DNA from: Candidatus Bandiella woodruffii
GTDB taxonomy: Bacteria > Pseudomonadota > Alphaproteobacteria > Rickettsiales > Midichloriaceae
NCBI RefSeq assembly: GCF_034359465.1
Contig: NZ_CP110820.1
Location: 860,501-924,500, forward strand
Length of the DNA stretch: 64,000 bases
Direction of reading: 5' to 3'
Part shown: in pieces, positions 37,339 through 46,595 of the stretch
How positions within the stretch are numbered: position 1 is the stretch's first letter
How the letters are laid out: each line of letters begins with the position of its first letter
Notes under the pieces: model-generated
The model's input: the letters and a program-made list of their open reading frames with translations, nothing else
Database searches by the model: none
What the model was told of the DNA's origin: nothing
Translations under genes and position numbers: made by a program

Positions 37339-39362
37339 ATGAGTCATAATCCAAATGCTATCAACAGAAACCAGAGAGAAGCTATAGGGATATTGTCGAT
37401 AGGAACGTTCTTAGAGTACTTTGATTTAATGTTATATGTCCATATGGCTGTAGTGCTCAACGAATTATTTTTTCCAAAAGATGACCCCTTATCATATCAA
37501 CTACTCACATCTTTTACGTTTGCATCCACCTTCATCATAAGTCCTATAGGAAGCTTTGTAATTGGTTGGGTTGGGGATCAAATAGGAAGGAAGTCTACGA
37601 TAATGATCACAACATTTATAATGGCAGCCTCATGCGCCACCATGGCAAGCGTTGGTACTTATGCTGAGGTAGGAGTAACAGCTAGTATCACTATGATAAT
37701 ATGCAGAATGCTGCAGGGATTCTCATCTTTGGGCGAAGCTATGGGTGCGTCTATATATCTCACTGAGGTTCTAAAGTCACCAACAAGATATGTTGCGTGC
37801 GGAATGGTTGGAACCGCTACCAGGTTGGGCGGGTTATTGGCATTAAGCATCGCGCTACTGTCTATTTCCATGAATCTTAATTGGAGACTAGCTTTCTGGA
37901 TAGGCGCAGTTATAGCTTTTGTTGGTATTTTTGCTCGAATGAGGTTGAGAGAGACTCCAGAATTTGTAGATTTTAAACGCAGAATGAAAAACAGAGCGGA
38001 GCAAAGTGGACAAGATATAGAATCCCTTTCCTTCGGTCAGGAGAAAATCAATCCAAAAACTGTCTTATATTGCATCTTGAGTGTATTGATAATGCCATTT
38101 TATATTTATGTCACATATATATATATTTGGGAAATTTCATGAAAAAGTCTCTGGGCCTGAGTTCTGCGGAAGTAGTTAGTCAAAATTTAAAAGTCTCTAT
38201 CTGCACAGTTATAATGTCGTTGATTACTATATATTTTGTAAGAAAGTATCACCCATTAAAAATAACAAAAACGACTATAACTATATTCATTGCGCTTTTA
38301 TTATTTGTCCCATACTGGTTAAATAACACCACAAACTTACTTTCTCTATTTTTCATACAGTTAACCATGTTCATACCGGGATGCAGTGCATTTGGAACTT
38401 TAGCAATGTCCGTATGGTTTAAACATTTTTCAGTTGCTAAACGGTTTAGAACGGCAGCCACTAGCTATGCGATAGGCAATGCTTTGGGTTTTACAATCGC
38501 TTCTTTTGGATTGGCACCATTAACTGATTACTTTGGATATTACGCTCTTTGGGTGTTGTATTGCCCGGTTATCATTGGATTTTTATACGGACTCAATCAT
38601 GTAAAAAAACTGGAGATCAAGAAGGGGCGTTATTATAACTATCCAAACGAAGATGGCATCCCAGACACCGCTTTGATGGGAGAGATGGAATCTGATGATT
38701 TTGTTGAAGATAAAGAGGCATATATGGCATATAGTGCGGAATGTAAACACCAACAAAAGTTGATGAATATCATATTAAACAAAGCTAAACAGGAGAACAA
38801 AGAGCTGAACATTCCGATGATAAGAAAAGCCATTAAATTTGCTAAGAAATGGCATGCTGGACAGAATCCTCGAGACAATGGGGAACCGTTTTATTCCCAC
38901 CCGTTTGCAGTTGCTGAGATTATGACAGAATTTTATTTAAAAACCGATGTAATAATAGCTGCAATACTTCATGATGTTGTGGAGGACAGTGACTGCACGG
39001 TTGAGTTGATAGAAAAAGAGTTCAATCCACGTGTTGCCCAAATTGTTTGCAGATTAACCAATAAAAAACAGGTTGAGAATGGTAAAACAATTGAAAAGCT
39101 GAGTTTAAAAGAAGTGGTGGATAAACTGCATGAAACTGGTGATCATGAAGCTTTGCTCATCAAAGAAATCGATAGGTTGCACAATTTGGAAACCATTGGG
39201 GCCAGGTCAGAGGGCAAACAAGTCAATGAGGCGCAAAACACCCAAGAATATTTAATCCCAATTGTGGCGCATGTTGGGGATGAGCTGAGCATATCTCATG
39301 CGTTTAAACTGGAAAATAAGTTATTTAAGTACTGCCGTGATATTTTGCGCAAACGAAAATAA
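37339..39362 (+). pseudogene. MFS transporter (ProP-like) fused to a RelA/SpoT-type HD hydrolase domain, frameshifted
   Basis: Two overlapping frames make one protein. The first (37339-38142, 267 residues) is a ProP/MHS-type MFS half: GTFLEYFDLMLYVHM, WVGDQIGRKSTIMI, CRMLQGFSSLGEAMGASIYL, RLRETPEF. The second frame (to 39362) supplies the remaining helices and then a cytosolic HD domain (about residues 490-640 of the fusion): GEPFYSHPF, AAILHDVVEDSDCT and IKEIDRLHNLETI, which contain the metal and catalytic residues of (p)ppGpp hydrolases. No synthetase domain is present. The frames meet in an (AT)6 tract (38115-38126). With (AT)5 the reading is VTYIYLGNFMKK and the fusion is 673 residues. 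The function would be solute uptake plus ppGpp turnover, by inference. Confidence 0.82.
38115..38126. repeat. (AT)6 dinucleotide tract at the frameshift
   Basis: Six AT units follow GTCAC. Removing one unit restores one continuous frame through the MFS-HD gene, and the present length ends translation 8 codons later at TGA (38140-38142). Slippage could switch the gene on and off. Confidence 0.75.
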
Positions 39363-39492
39363 ACTTGGGGATAAATTTTACTTATTATAGATATACCTTT
39401 AGTGGGAGAAAGTATTATGGATTTGATTGTAAGCGCCAATAGAAAATCTTTCAAATTGTAAACACATTTATAATAAAAAAGGTAAATGTCAA

Positions 39493-39524
39493 GCCTTGGG
39501 GGAGTCGCGCGCAAATGCGAGGCT
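39493..39524 (+). terminator. GC-rich hairpin after the MFS-HD gene
   Basis: AAGCCT at 39493 and AGGCTT near 39519 enclose GC-rich sequence with a small internal GCGC/GCG pairing, followed by TTTCC. A weak terminator at best, about 130 bases past the stop. Confidence 0.35.
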
Positions 39525-39605
39525 TTCCATTTGTGATTTAAAAACTCCTTTCTTTGCAACCGTTGCCCAAAATTCAGGCTATAGCTGGCTTTAAATTTGG
39601 CGAGG

Positions 39606-39768
39606 TATACCTCTAGTAAATCAAGGGTTGGCAAATTTATAGACGACAAAGAACTTGGAAAAGAGCTAGGAATACAAGCGATGAGTATGGGCGCGTACAT
39701 ATGTACGTAACAAAATGCGAAATCCGAAGTATGACGACGCCAATTTTTCAAGTTATCGGAGTATATAC
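39606..39768. repeat. Dispersed palindromic repeat family 1 copy
   Basis: Unit from TATACCTC to GGAGTATATA, with several changes from the consensus (for example GGGCGCGTACATATGTACG at the central palindrome). It lies between the MFS-HD gene and the minus-strand tRNA pair, a convergent space. Confidence 0.82.
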
Positions 39769-39792
39769 TCACAATTATTTGAATAGGCTTAA

Positions 39793-39867
39793 TGGTGCCG
39801 CTAGTAGGAATCGAACCTACGACCTCTTCATTACCAATGAAGTGCACTACCACTGTGCTATAGCGGC
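39793..39867 (-). tRNA. tRNA-Thr (anticodon GGT)
   Basis: On the reverse strand acceptor GCCGCTA pairs with TAGCGGC, the anticodon loop TTGGTAA sits between CTTCA and TGAAG, the T arm is AGGTTCGATTCCT, and CCA is encoded. It lies 7 bases from tRNA-Met. Confidence 0.95.
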
Positions 39868-39874
39868 CAAAATC

Positions 39875-39951
<77 letters not shown>

Positions 39952-40000
39952 TTAAAATAAAAACGTCTCTAAAAAAATAGAGAGCATTACATAATAAAAT

Positions 40001-40148
40001 AACTTCAAAAATTGGCGCCATCGTATTCCGCCCCCCGCATTTAGTTGTGCACTTTTATACGCTCCTCATGCTCATCACTCATAGCTCTTTTGGAAGTTAT
40101 CTTGTCGTCTATAAATTTTCAAACTCTTACTTTACTAGAGGCATACCT
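40001..40148. repeat. Dispersed palindromic repeat family 1 copy, inverted
   Basis: Reads AACTTCAAAAATTGGCGCC at the left and ends AGAGGCATACCTC, the inverse orientation of the copy at 39606. The two copies flank the tRNA-Thr/tRNA-Met pair. It fills half of the gap before murB; the rest has no visible feature. Confidence 0.8.
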
Positions 40149-40248
40149 CATTATGTATTAACAACATAGGTACACAGTGTCAAATTAAATATTCATCAAA
40201 TAGCAAAATAGCAAATTTTGACACCCTATATAGATAGTTTTGTTAAGA

Positions 40249-41163
40249 TTATTCTTCCAGGCGCTCTTTTTCGCCAATAATCTTGATTTCGCTTTGCAAT
40301 TCTATGCCAAATGTTTCTTGGACTCTTTTCTGTGCAAGCCGAATTAAGTGCTCTATATCAGAAGCTTTTGCCCCCCCTTCATTGATCAAAAAGTTGCAGT
40401 GTAGCTCTGAAAATTTTGCCCCCCCTTGTTTTGCCCCTCTTAATCCACATTGGTCGATAAGCTGCCAAGCTTTATGGCTAGCAGGGTTTTTAAAAGTTGA
40501 CCCTCCAGTTTTTGATTTTATTGGTTGGGTTAGCTGTCGCTGCGTTTGTATCTCTCTTATCTTTCTTGATACCTCTGATGTGTCACCTTTTTTACCTTGT
40601 AATTTAGCTTCGTAAAATATCCATTCATCACCTAAATGCCTTCCTCTATAATAATAACCTATATCTTTGTTTTGAAAGGTCTCACGCGTTCCATTTGTTA
40701 TATTTATTGCTTTGGTTTCAATTAGAACTGCAGCGGTATCATTACCATATGCCCCCGCATTCATCGCCAAAGCACCACCTATACTTCCAGGTATCCCAGC
40801 AAAAAATTCAAGTCCAGCTATCGAGTTTGCTGCAGCGTAATTTGCAACATTCAAGTCCAAACATGCAGCTCCAACAGTCACACAATATTGATCATCGTGC
40901 TTAGTATAGTTGAACCCCGCACCTAACCTTATCATTACGCCATTTATTCCACCATCGCGAATTAACAAATTAGAACCTATTCCCATAATGTAAATTTGGG
41001 TGTTTTTAGGTTTGTGAGACAAGAAGTGTTCTAAATCTTCGATATCTTTAGGTATAAACAAAACCGCTGCTATGCTATCAGTCTGAAACCAACACATTTT
41101 CCCAACATTAGCCTTTTTTCTGTACTTTCCTTGGATTTTTGGTAATATATCAATAATTGACAC
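40249..41163 (-). CDS. murB: UDP-N-acetylenolpyruvoylglucosamine reductase
   Basis: The 304-residue FAD enzyme reduces UDP-GlcNAc-enolpyruvate to UDP-MurNAc. FAD-binding segments include YIMGIGSNLLIRDGGINGVMI and FFAGIPGSIGGALAMNAGAYG. The catalytic serine/lysine region is KTGGSTFKNP and the C-terminal glutamate region ELQSEIKIIG. In many relatives murB adjoins murC and ddl, but here the three are 7-17 kb apart, another sign of rearrangement. prfB starts divergently 18 bases away. Confidence 0.96.
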   Translation of the reverse strand: MSIIDILPKIQGKYRKKANVGKMCWFQTDSIAAVLFIPKDIEDLEHFLSHKPKNTQIYIMGIGSNLLIRDGGINGVMIRLGAGFNYTKHDDQYCVTVGAACLDLNVANYAAANSIAGLEFFAGIPGSIGGALAMNAGAYGNDTAAVLIETKAINITNGTRETFQNKDIGYYYRGRHLGDEWIFYEAKLQGKKGDTSEVSRKIREIQTQRQLTQPIKSKTGGSTFKNPASHKAWQLIDQCGLRGAKQGGAKFSELHCNFLINEGGAKASDIEHLIRLAQKRVQETFGIELQSEIKIIGEKERLEE

Positions 41164-41181
41164 TTTTAATAAAACTTTTTT

Positions 41182-42301
41182 ATGAATCCTGAAATCTTAA
41201 GCATCAACAATAACATAGAAAAATCATTGGAGCTACTAAGAGGTTATCTTTGACTTAGAGAAGGCGCAAAAAAGATTACAAGATTTGTTAAAAGAAGTTG
41301 AAAATCCTAACTTATGGAACGATCAAAATAAAGCAAGATTGGTACTGAAGGAAAAAAATTATCTTGAAAATAATATTGGAAAAATCGAATCAATAACAAA
41401 GGAACTACAAACTTATCTGGAGATGATTGAATTATCCGAAAAAGAACAGGATAAAGAAGTTTATAGCGAGGTTTTGCTTCAGCTAAAAAAGTTAGAACAG
41501 CTGGTGAAAAAACAGGAAGTAGAATGTTTGTTTAGCGGTGAATTGGATGAGAATGGCTGTTTTTTAGAGATTCATTCAGGGGCTGGCGGGACAGAAAGTG
41601 ACGATTGGGCATCTATATTAATGCGGATGTATATGAGGTGGCTGGAGAGACATAATTTTTCTTACGAAATTATAGACAATTTGCTTGGGGATGAGGCTGG
41701 GATCAAGTCTGTAACATTTAAAGTCCAAGGGCACAATGCGTTTGGTTGGCTAAAAACCGAACGAGGTGTGCACAGATTGGTCAGAGTCTCCCCGTTTAAC
41801 AGCGCTGGAAAAAGGCATACAAGTTTTGCAAGTGTTTGGGTTTATCCCAAAATTGACACAAATATTTCCATTGAAGTAAAAGAATCTGATTTAAGAATTG
41901 ATACCTATCGCTCTTCTGGTGCTGGTGGACAGCACGTTAACACAACAGATAGTGCGGTTAGAATAACTCACTTACCCACAAAAATAGTTGTGCAGTGTCA
42001 GAATGATAGGTCTCAACACCGTAATAAAGAGGAATGTATGTCCATGCTGCGCTCAAAGTTATACGAAATGGAAATAAAGAAAATGGAAGACAAAGATGAT
42101 CAAAAAAATTCAGAAAAAACGGATATAGGCTGGGGAAATCAAATTAGATCTTACGTTTTGCATCCATACAAGATGGTTAAAGATGTGCGAACACAATGGC
42201 AAACATCCAATACATCAGCAGTTTTGGATGGTGACATAGATGAATTTATCCATAAAGCATTGATGCAGTCTGTGGTGGGGAAGGGTTTAAAGGCCCAGTA
42301 A
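41182..42301 (+). CDS. prfB: Peptide chain release factor 2 (programmed +1 frameshift)
   Basis: RF2 ends translation at UGA and UAA. Translation starts at ATG 41182 (MNPEILSINNNIEKSLELL), reaches RGYL, and meets an in-frame TGA at 41251-41253. A +1 shift on CTT TGA C continues as DLEKAQKRLQDLLKEV into the long frame ending 42301. The product of about 372 residues has ECLFSGELDENG, EIHSGAGGTESDDWA, the stop-codon-reading region and the GGQ motif in RSSGAGGQHVNTTDSAV. The PrmC enzyme that methylates this GGQ is encoded at 32428. Confidence 0.97.
41241..41254 (+). promoter_or_regulatory. prfB autoregulatory +1 frameshift site
   Basis: AGGTTATCTTTGAC: an AGG upstream (Shine-Dalgarno-like stimulator), the slippery CTT and the TGA stop followed by C, as in classic prfB. 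Scarce RF2 favours the shift and so raises RF2. Confidence 0.92.
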
Positions 42302-42319
42302 TAACACTTTTCTAAAAAG

Positions 42320-42405
42320 TGGTGCCTCTGGCAGGATTTGAACCAGCACATCCGTGAAGATAGCAGATTTTGAGTCTGCCGCGTCTACCATTTCGCCACA
42401 GAGGC
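42320..42405 (-). tRNA. tRNA-Leu (anticodon CAA)
   Basis: On the reverse strand acceptor GCCTCTG pairs with CAGAGGC, the anticodon loop CTCAAAA lies between GCAGA and TCTGC, a long variable arm (class II) follows, and CCA is encoded. It is convergent with prfB. Confidence 0.95.
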
Positions 42406-42410
42406 ATACA

Positions 42411-42513
42411 GCGCAATAACTTTAATTTTGGCACTACTCCACGAAGAACAAAGTGTGTTAATCCAACAAGCGAAGTAGTAACAAGTTCAAAGCTATCCAG
42501 CTATAACACCTTC
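42411..42513. repeat. Dispersed repeat family 2, copy 2
   Basis: Matches 2430-2540, from GCGCAATAACTTTAATTTT to AGCTATAACACCTTC, with small differences in the middle. It begins 5 bases from the tRNA-Leu 5' end. Confidence 0.7.
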
Positions 42514-42581
42514 TATCAATTTTTTTTAAATAGGTACAGTAAAATTTACACCAATTATAAAAAAAATTAACGTTATCTATC

Positions 42582-42712
42582 CAAAGTATTTTAAGAATTG
42601 GCGAGGAGTTGAGTGCCGAGCATTAGGAGCGTACAAATAGTACGTAACGAAATGCGAGAGCGCAAAAATGACGACGCCAACTTTTAAAATACTTTGAGTA
42701 TATATATCTTTT
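42582..42712. repeat. Dispersed palindromic repeat family 1, subtype 2
   Basis: Ends AAAGTATTTTAAGAATTGGCG and CTTTTAAAATACTTTGAGTATA give strong terminal inverted repeats (AAAGTATTTTAA/TTAAAATACTTT). It shares the central GCGTACAAATAGTACGT palindrome. Same subtype as 4041-4164. Confidence 0.82.
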
Positions 42713-42805
42713 GATTGACGGACGACAAATTAACTTAGAATCACCAATTGACTTTCAGTATTAACCTAAGTCATTAAAATTTTATCAAGAAACAATCCTT
42801 GCACC

Positions 42806-42862
42806 TTTAGCGCATCCCAATGAGTAGTGGGAAGGTTTGCTTGATGATAAGGATGCGCTAAA
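42806..42862. other. Perfect 12-bp inverted repeat
   Basis: TTTAGCGCATCC (42806-42817) and GGATGCGCTAAA (42851-42862) pair exactly around a 33-base loop. It could be an RNA stem, a decayed attachment or an element end. Confidence 0.5.
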
Positions 42863-42877
42863 CGTACGCTCACATAA

Positions 42878-42996
42878 TCACTTTGAATCAATATAACACA
42901 TCAGATTAAGATGCGCAACCATTAATTTAACATCTTCGCGATGCCACCACTTTAAAGCGAAATTTTGCACCATGCTACCTTCAAAAGGAGCTAGGA
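42878..42996 (-). pseudogene. C-terminal remnant of an unrecognised gene, cut by an IS6 end
   Basis: From 42996 leftwards the frame reads LLAPFEGSMVQNFALKWWH then REDVKLMVAHLNLMCYIDSK and a stop at 42878. The upstream part is replaced by 24 bases of an IS6 terminus. No family recognised. Confidence 0.4.
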
Positions 42997-43020
42997 GGCA
43001 CCGTCAAGTTAAAAAAGTTG
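42997..43020 (+). mobile_element. IS6-family terminal fragment, 24 bases
   Basis: GGCACCGTCAAGTTAAAAAA plus GTTG matches the left end of the IS6 copies and then gives way to the IS1-type element B. Confidence 0.75.
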
Positions 43021-43825
43021 GGGAGTGTTCATAAATAGATAGAAAGAGCTAAAGCTTTGTTAAAAAATAAAACAAGGGATAATCTTAGCATTTCAGAACA
43101 CTTGCTAAAGCGTTTAGTCTTGCGATTTAATCTAGCAAGCATATCCCTTAAGGAGGAATTGAAGCTCTCAACCAAACAAGTTTCAGACTTTGTCTGCAGA
43201 TGTATTTGAGCAATTTTATAATGACAATAGACCTCATACCCATCTGTACACATATAACGAATTTGGTATTTTTCTCCTAGCTCACGAGCTAAATCTACGT
43301 AATTTTCTTTATCACCTGAACCTACTTTAAACGCAACAGTTTTGAATCTGTCCCTATCGACAGCAGTCCATATTCTTGTTTTATTCTCTTTTTTTTGACG
43401 TATGTATATAGCTCATCCATCTCTAATATCTCTATACGCCTCTTATCTCCCTCTATCTTTTGATTCGTCACCATCTCATCTACTACTTTCCCTGCTTGTT
43501 TGATCCAATAAAATACTGTACTTAACGGGATATTTAATATGTGAGCTATCCTCCTAATTCCGCAGTTATTTAGATACATCTTTATCACCATGCTCCTCTC
43601 TTTATTACCATATTTCCAATTCTTCCTACCATCTCCTTCTGTAAAGTTTTTATTACAACTCTTACATTTGTATCTCTGCTTTTTCCTTGCATATCCATTT
43701 TTTGATACCCCTTTCCCTTTGCAATATTTACATTCTATTTTCTCCATTTTTCCCTTTCTTTTTTTTCCTTCCCTCTCCTTATATCACATTCTTTTCTTCT
43801 TTCCTATCCCTTTTAAAACACTCCC
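43021..43825 (-). mobile_element. IS1-family element B, complete
   Basis: The 805-base element has ends GGGAGTGTTCATAAATAG and GGGAGTGTTTTAAAAGGG (read inward). It is the full-length reference for the fragments at 12195, 21860 and 29896 and for the partial copy at 63313. No target duplication is visible (flanks GTTAAAAAAGTTG and GTTTTATTAAC). Confidence 0.87.
43029..43747 (-). CDS. IS1-family transposase (element B), -1 frameshift
   Basis: InsA starts at 43747 (MEKIECKYCKGKGVSKNGYA) with a zinc ribbon (CKYC...CKSC) and a helix-turn-helix (CGIRRIAHILNIPLSTVFYW). The InsB part (TAVDRDRFKTVAFKVGSGDK ... CTDGYEVY ... CLVESFNSSLRDMLARLNRK) is in the -1 frame, reached at a run of eight A after TYV. 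The catalytic core has the IS1 D...D...E/H-x-N-S pattern. Both parts look intact. Confidence 0.85.
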
Positions 43826-43885
43826 GTTTTATTAACGGGGTAAAGATGCAAAGCGCAAATAATTACAATGATTTTATCAGAATAC

Positions 43886-43915
43886 TTGACATTTACTTAA
43901 AAAAGTAATTATATT
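43886..43915 (+). promoter_or_regulatory. Sigma-70-type promoter of the porin gene, with internal palindrome
   Basis: TTGACA at 43886-43891 and TATATT at 43910-43915 are 18 bases apart (or TTATAT with 17). The spacer contains TTACTT-AAAA-AAGTAA, a dyad that could be a repressor site or a short stem. The start codon lies 36 bases downstream of the -10 box. Confidence 0.6.
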
Positions 43916-43951
43916 GTTGAATTATGTGTAACTTGATTTACAACTATTTTT

Positions 43952-45283
43952 ATGAACAATAAAAACATGTTTTATGCGGTTTTAGCAATAGCGTTGATGC
44001 CGTCGTTTGCGCTTGCTGAACAGCAAACTACTCTTGATTCAAAGGACTCTGCTCTTAAAATTGGCGGAGAGGTGGAATCTGTGTACGGGGTTATTAACCA
44101 AGGTGAAGATTTCGCCAAAAAGCTGGGGGCGCAAGAAAAGTATAACAAAAGTAGTTTAGCAACGGGAGCATCTGTTAAGTTTAATTATGACAAAAGAAGT
44201 GACGCTGGCCTAGAATATGGCGCGTTTGTTAAACTTAATGCGAACACATCAAAAGCCATAAGCGGTAGTACTAACATCGCAAGTGAGGTAAAAGCTTATT
44301 TGCAAGGGGGTTTTGGTAAGTTTGAGATTGGTGCAACGTCGCCAGTTGGAATTGCTATGGAAGTTAATTCATACTCTTTAGCGCGTGCAACCGGTGGGCT
44401 GGATGGATATTGGCTTTTTTGGCTTAAAAATGGTGGCGTGATTTTAGAAGATAGGTTTTCTGCGAATGGTGCGTTTTTAATTGCTCCTCAACTGCCGATT
44501 GCTTTTGATGAAAGTACAAAATCTGTTAAAGTTAACTACTTTACTCCAAAAATTAACGGCTTTACTTTTGGTATAAGTTACACACCAGATTCAAGAGCGA
44601 AAGGTACAGTAAACCAAACAGCTGAAGTAATTGATAGTTCTGGTGGTGGGTATAAAAATATATGGCAACCTGCTGTAAGATATGAAACTTCATTTGACAA
44701 TGGAATTGATTTTGCAACAGCTTTGATTGGTGAGTTCGGGCAAGCTAAGAAGGTGCTGTATGTAGACAGCAGTGCCGTTGCTAATCCAAATGGCGCTACC
44801 TCTAGTTTAATGGACCGTAACCGCTTGAGCGCATGGCAACTTCGTGCAAGTGTTGGTTATAATGGGTTCTCTGTTGCTGGTGCTTATGGTGACATAGGTA
44901 AATCTGGCACTATGAAGAACAGAGTGGCTGGTGTTAAGAACGATGGTCAATATTGGTCTTTAGGCTCTGGATATTCAACCGATAAATACGGAATCAGTAT
45001 TAATTACATGCAGGGCAAACGTGCTGGTAACTTGGTTGAGTTAAAAGACGCTGATGGTAAGGAGCTAAATGTTGGGAACGATGAAGTGAAGGTTCTCTTC
45101 TCCGACACCGAGTATAATAAATTTGAGGCTGTTTCAATTGGCGCGGATTATCAAGTGATGCCGGGGTTTATGCCTTATGTTGAAGTGGCAAGGTTTAAAT
45201 TTAAAGAGAACAATAACTTTGGGGCTAACGCAAAATTCAATAAAGGTAATGTATTCTTGGCTGGAACTAAGATCAAATTCTAG
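43952..45283 (+). CDS. Outer membrane porin (Gram-negative porin type)
   Basis: This 443-residue outer-membrane beta-barrel has a signal peptide (MNNKNMFYAVLAIALMPSFALA), alternating amphipathic strands throughout, LKIGGEVESVYGVINQ at the start, GFGKFEIGATSPVG typical of Porin_4 proteins near residue 128, YFTPKINGFTFGISYTPDS near 200, and a C-terminal phenylalanine (FLAGTKIKF) recognised by the BAM complex. It likely lets small solutes through and, as a surface protein, may face the host. A strong promoter precedes it. The unrecognised 309-residue gene follows after 13 bases. Confidence 0.88.
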   Translation: MNNKNMFYAVLAIALMPSFALAEQQTTLDSKDSALKIGGEVESVYGVINQGEDFAKKLGAQEKYNKSSLATGASVKFNYDKRSDAGLEYGAFVKLNANTSKAISGSTNIASEVKAYLQGGFGKFEIGATSPVGIAMEVNSYSLARATGGLDGYWLFWLKNGGVILEDRFSANGAFLIAPQLPIAFDESTKSVKVNYFTPKINGFTFGISYTPDSRAKGTVNQTAEVIDSSGGGYKNIWQPAVRYETSFDNGIDFATALIGEFGQAKKVLYVDSSAVANPNGATSSLMDRNRLSAWQLRASVGYNGFSVAGAYGDIGKSGTMKNRVAGVKNDGQYWSLGSGYSTDKYGISINYMQGKRAGNLVELKDADGKELNVGNDEVKVLFSDTEYNKFEAVSIGADYQVMPGFMPYVEVARFKFKENNNFGANAKFNKGNVFLAGTKIKF

Positions 45284-45296
45284 TACATAAAAAAAC

Positions 45297-46226
45297 ATGT
45301 TATCGTGTGTAGATTACCTGCTGTGTTCTTTCTCGGATGAATGCGGCGGTTTTCTACATCAATTTTGTGAGGATACTCACGTCATCAAAAACTTAGTGCA
45401 GATTGCTGAAATAGAATTCCCTGTAAGTTATTTATACGAAGAGTGCAGGAGCCAAGAAATGCTGGAGGAGGCAAATGCATATTTCAACAGTGTTTTGCAA
45501 GAAAAATTCAGAGCAAGGGGAGTAAAAAACGAAAGGCATGAAGCTCAACCTCCGGCTTGGATAAGTGAGGAAATAGCATTATCAATAATTGATAAATTTT
45601 CTACTACCAATTTCACTGCAGAAAGATTGCCTCTTCTGCAAGAGTATGAATGTGCAGCAATATTAGGTTCAACAGCTCCTAATATGGAAGAACGGATGAA
45701 GTATTTAGTTTATCTTCTTGATGACATGGATGTTAAGATATCGCATCTTTTTTTGTTAACAGGAACAAGGGAGGTGGACCCTAGTAAATATTATGATGGT
45801 TCTTTTGAGTATATTGAATCAGTTAAGGAAAAATACGGAGTTCGTGTGGTGTCAGAAAAAGAACTGATGCAAGATGTACATGACAGGATCTGTAAGCAAA
45901 ATGCAATATGTGGAGAAATTGACTTTAACTTGATATTTGCACTAAAGGATTCAGGGAGAGCCACCACAATTGACACCTTGATGGAGTTTACCAAGTATCA
46001 TCAAAAATACCATTGTGTAAACACGCTTTACATATCTGTTGCCCCATTTATAGTTTACCAAAACGAGATAATAGCTGAATTTTCAAATAATTACTATAAG
46101 CATAACTACGAAACTGTCGGGGGCAAAATTGATTTGAATGTTATATTCAGTAAACAAAAAATCGCCCATTATCTGGTAATGACTTTTGCAGAAGCTTTTT
46201 ATGCTGCGCAACAAAGAATAACATGA
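45297..46226 (+). CDS. Unrecognised 309-residue protein
   Basis: I do not recognise this protein with confidence. It starts MLSCVDYLLCSFSDECGGFL, lacks a clear signal peptide or membrane helix, and contains ECAAILGSTAPNMEERM near residue 119 and HLFLLTGTREVDPSKYY near 152. These two pieces recall the hydrophobic-strand/GS and GT-R patterns of YdcF/ElyC-like (DUF218) proteins, which is a weak resemblance. The C-terminal half has TTIDTLMEF and IYVSVAPFIVYQNEII-type strands. It lies 13 bases after the porin and may be cotranscribed. Confidence 0.6.
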   Translation: MLSCVDYLLCSFSDECGGFLHQFCEDTHVIKNLVQIAEIEFPVSYLYEECRSQEMLEEANAYFNSVLQEKFRARGVKNERHEAQPPAWISEEIALSIIDKFSTTNFTAERLPLLQEYECAAILGSTAPNMEERMKYLVYLLDDMDVKISHLFLLTGTREVDPSKYYDGSFEYIESVKEKYGVRVVSEKELMQDVHDRICKQNAICGEIDFNLIFALKDSGRATTIDTLMEFTKYHQKYHCVNTLYISVAPFIVYQNEIIAEFSNNYYKHNYETVGGKIDLNVIFSKQKIAHYLVMTFAEAFYAAQQRIT

Positions 46227-46276
46227 GATATGGCAAATAAATTTACAGACAAACACGAAGAGCTGTAATTCCCGAT

Positions 46277-46381
46277 GACTTGACAATTTGAAGTCGCCGC
46301 ATTTTATATTTCGTTGCGTACTTTTATGCGCTTCTTGTACTTCCACTTTTTTCAAGGTATCTGTGATCGATAAAATTTTCC
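46277..46381. repeat. Dispersed palindromic repeat family 1, degenerate copy
   Basis: GACTTGACAATTTGAAGTCGCC, then CATTTTATATTTCGTTGCGTAC, matches one half of the family unit, and the far end is decayed. It sits between the 309-residue gene and hflK. Confidence 0.6.
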
Positions 46382-46386
46382 AATGC

Positions 46387-46536
46387 TTATTCGCTATGCA
46401 TATCGATAATTACTTGCAAGAACCATTCATGTGCATTATATATTGGTGAATGCGCTTGTTGAATGTTCTCTTTATATTTCAACAGTTGGTTTTTAATAGC
46501 ACTTAAGATGGTCGCTTTTATTGTTGCTAAACCCAA
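46387..46536 (-). pseudogene. Possible gene remnant (49 codons)
   Basis: On the reverse strand an open stretch reads LGLATIKATILSAIKNQLLK then YKENIQQAHSPIYNAHEWFL and QVIIDMHSE before a stop at 46387. The helical, well-mixed composition suggests a former C-terminus. No family recognised and the N-terminal part is absent. Confidence 0.35.
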
Positions 46537-46595
46537 CTATCAGGATATGTAGAGTGCGACTGAGTGCGGCAAAATACAATATAGTTGATTGAAGT

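Noticed and set aside
39296-39853. 185-codon minus-strand frame across tRNA-Thr and the repeat
   Set aside because: It runs through a tRNA gene and a palindromic repeat. The peptide is partly the repeat's translation.
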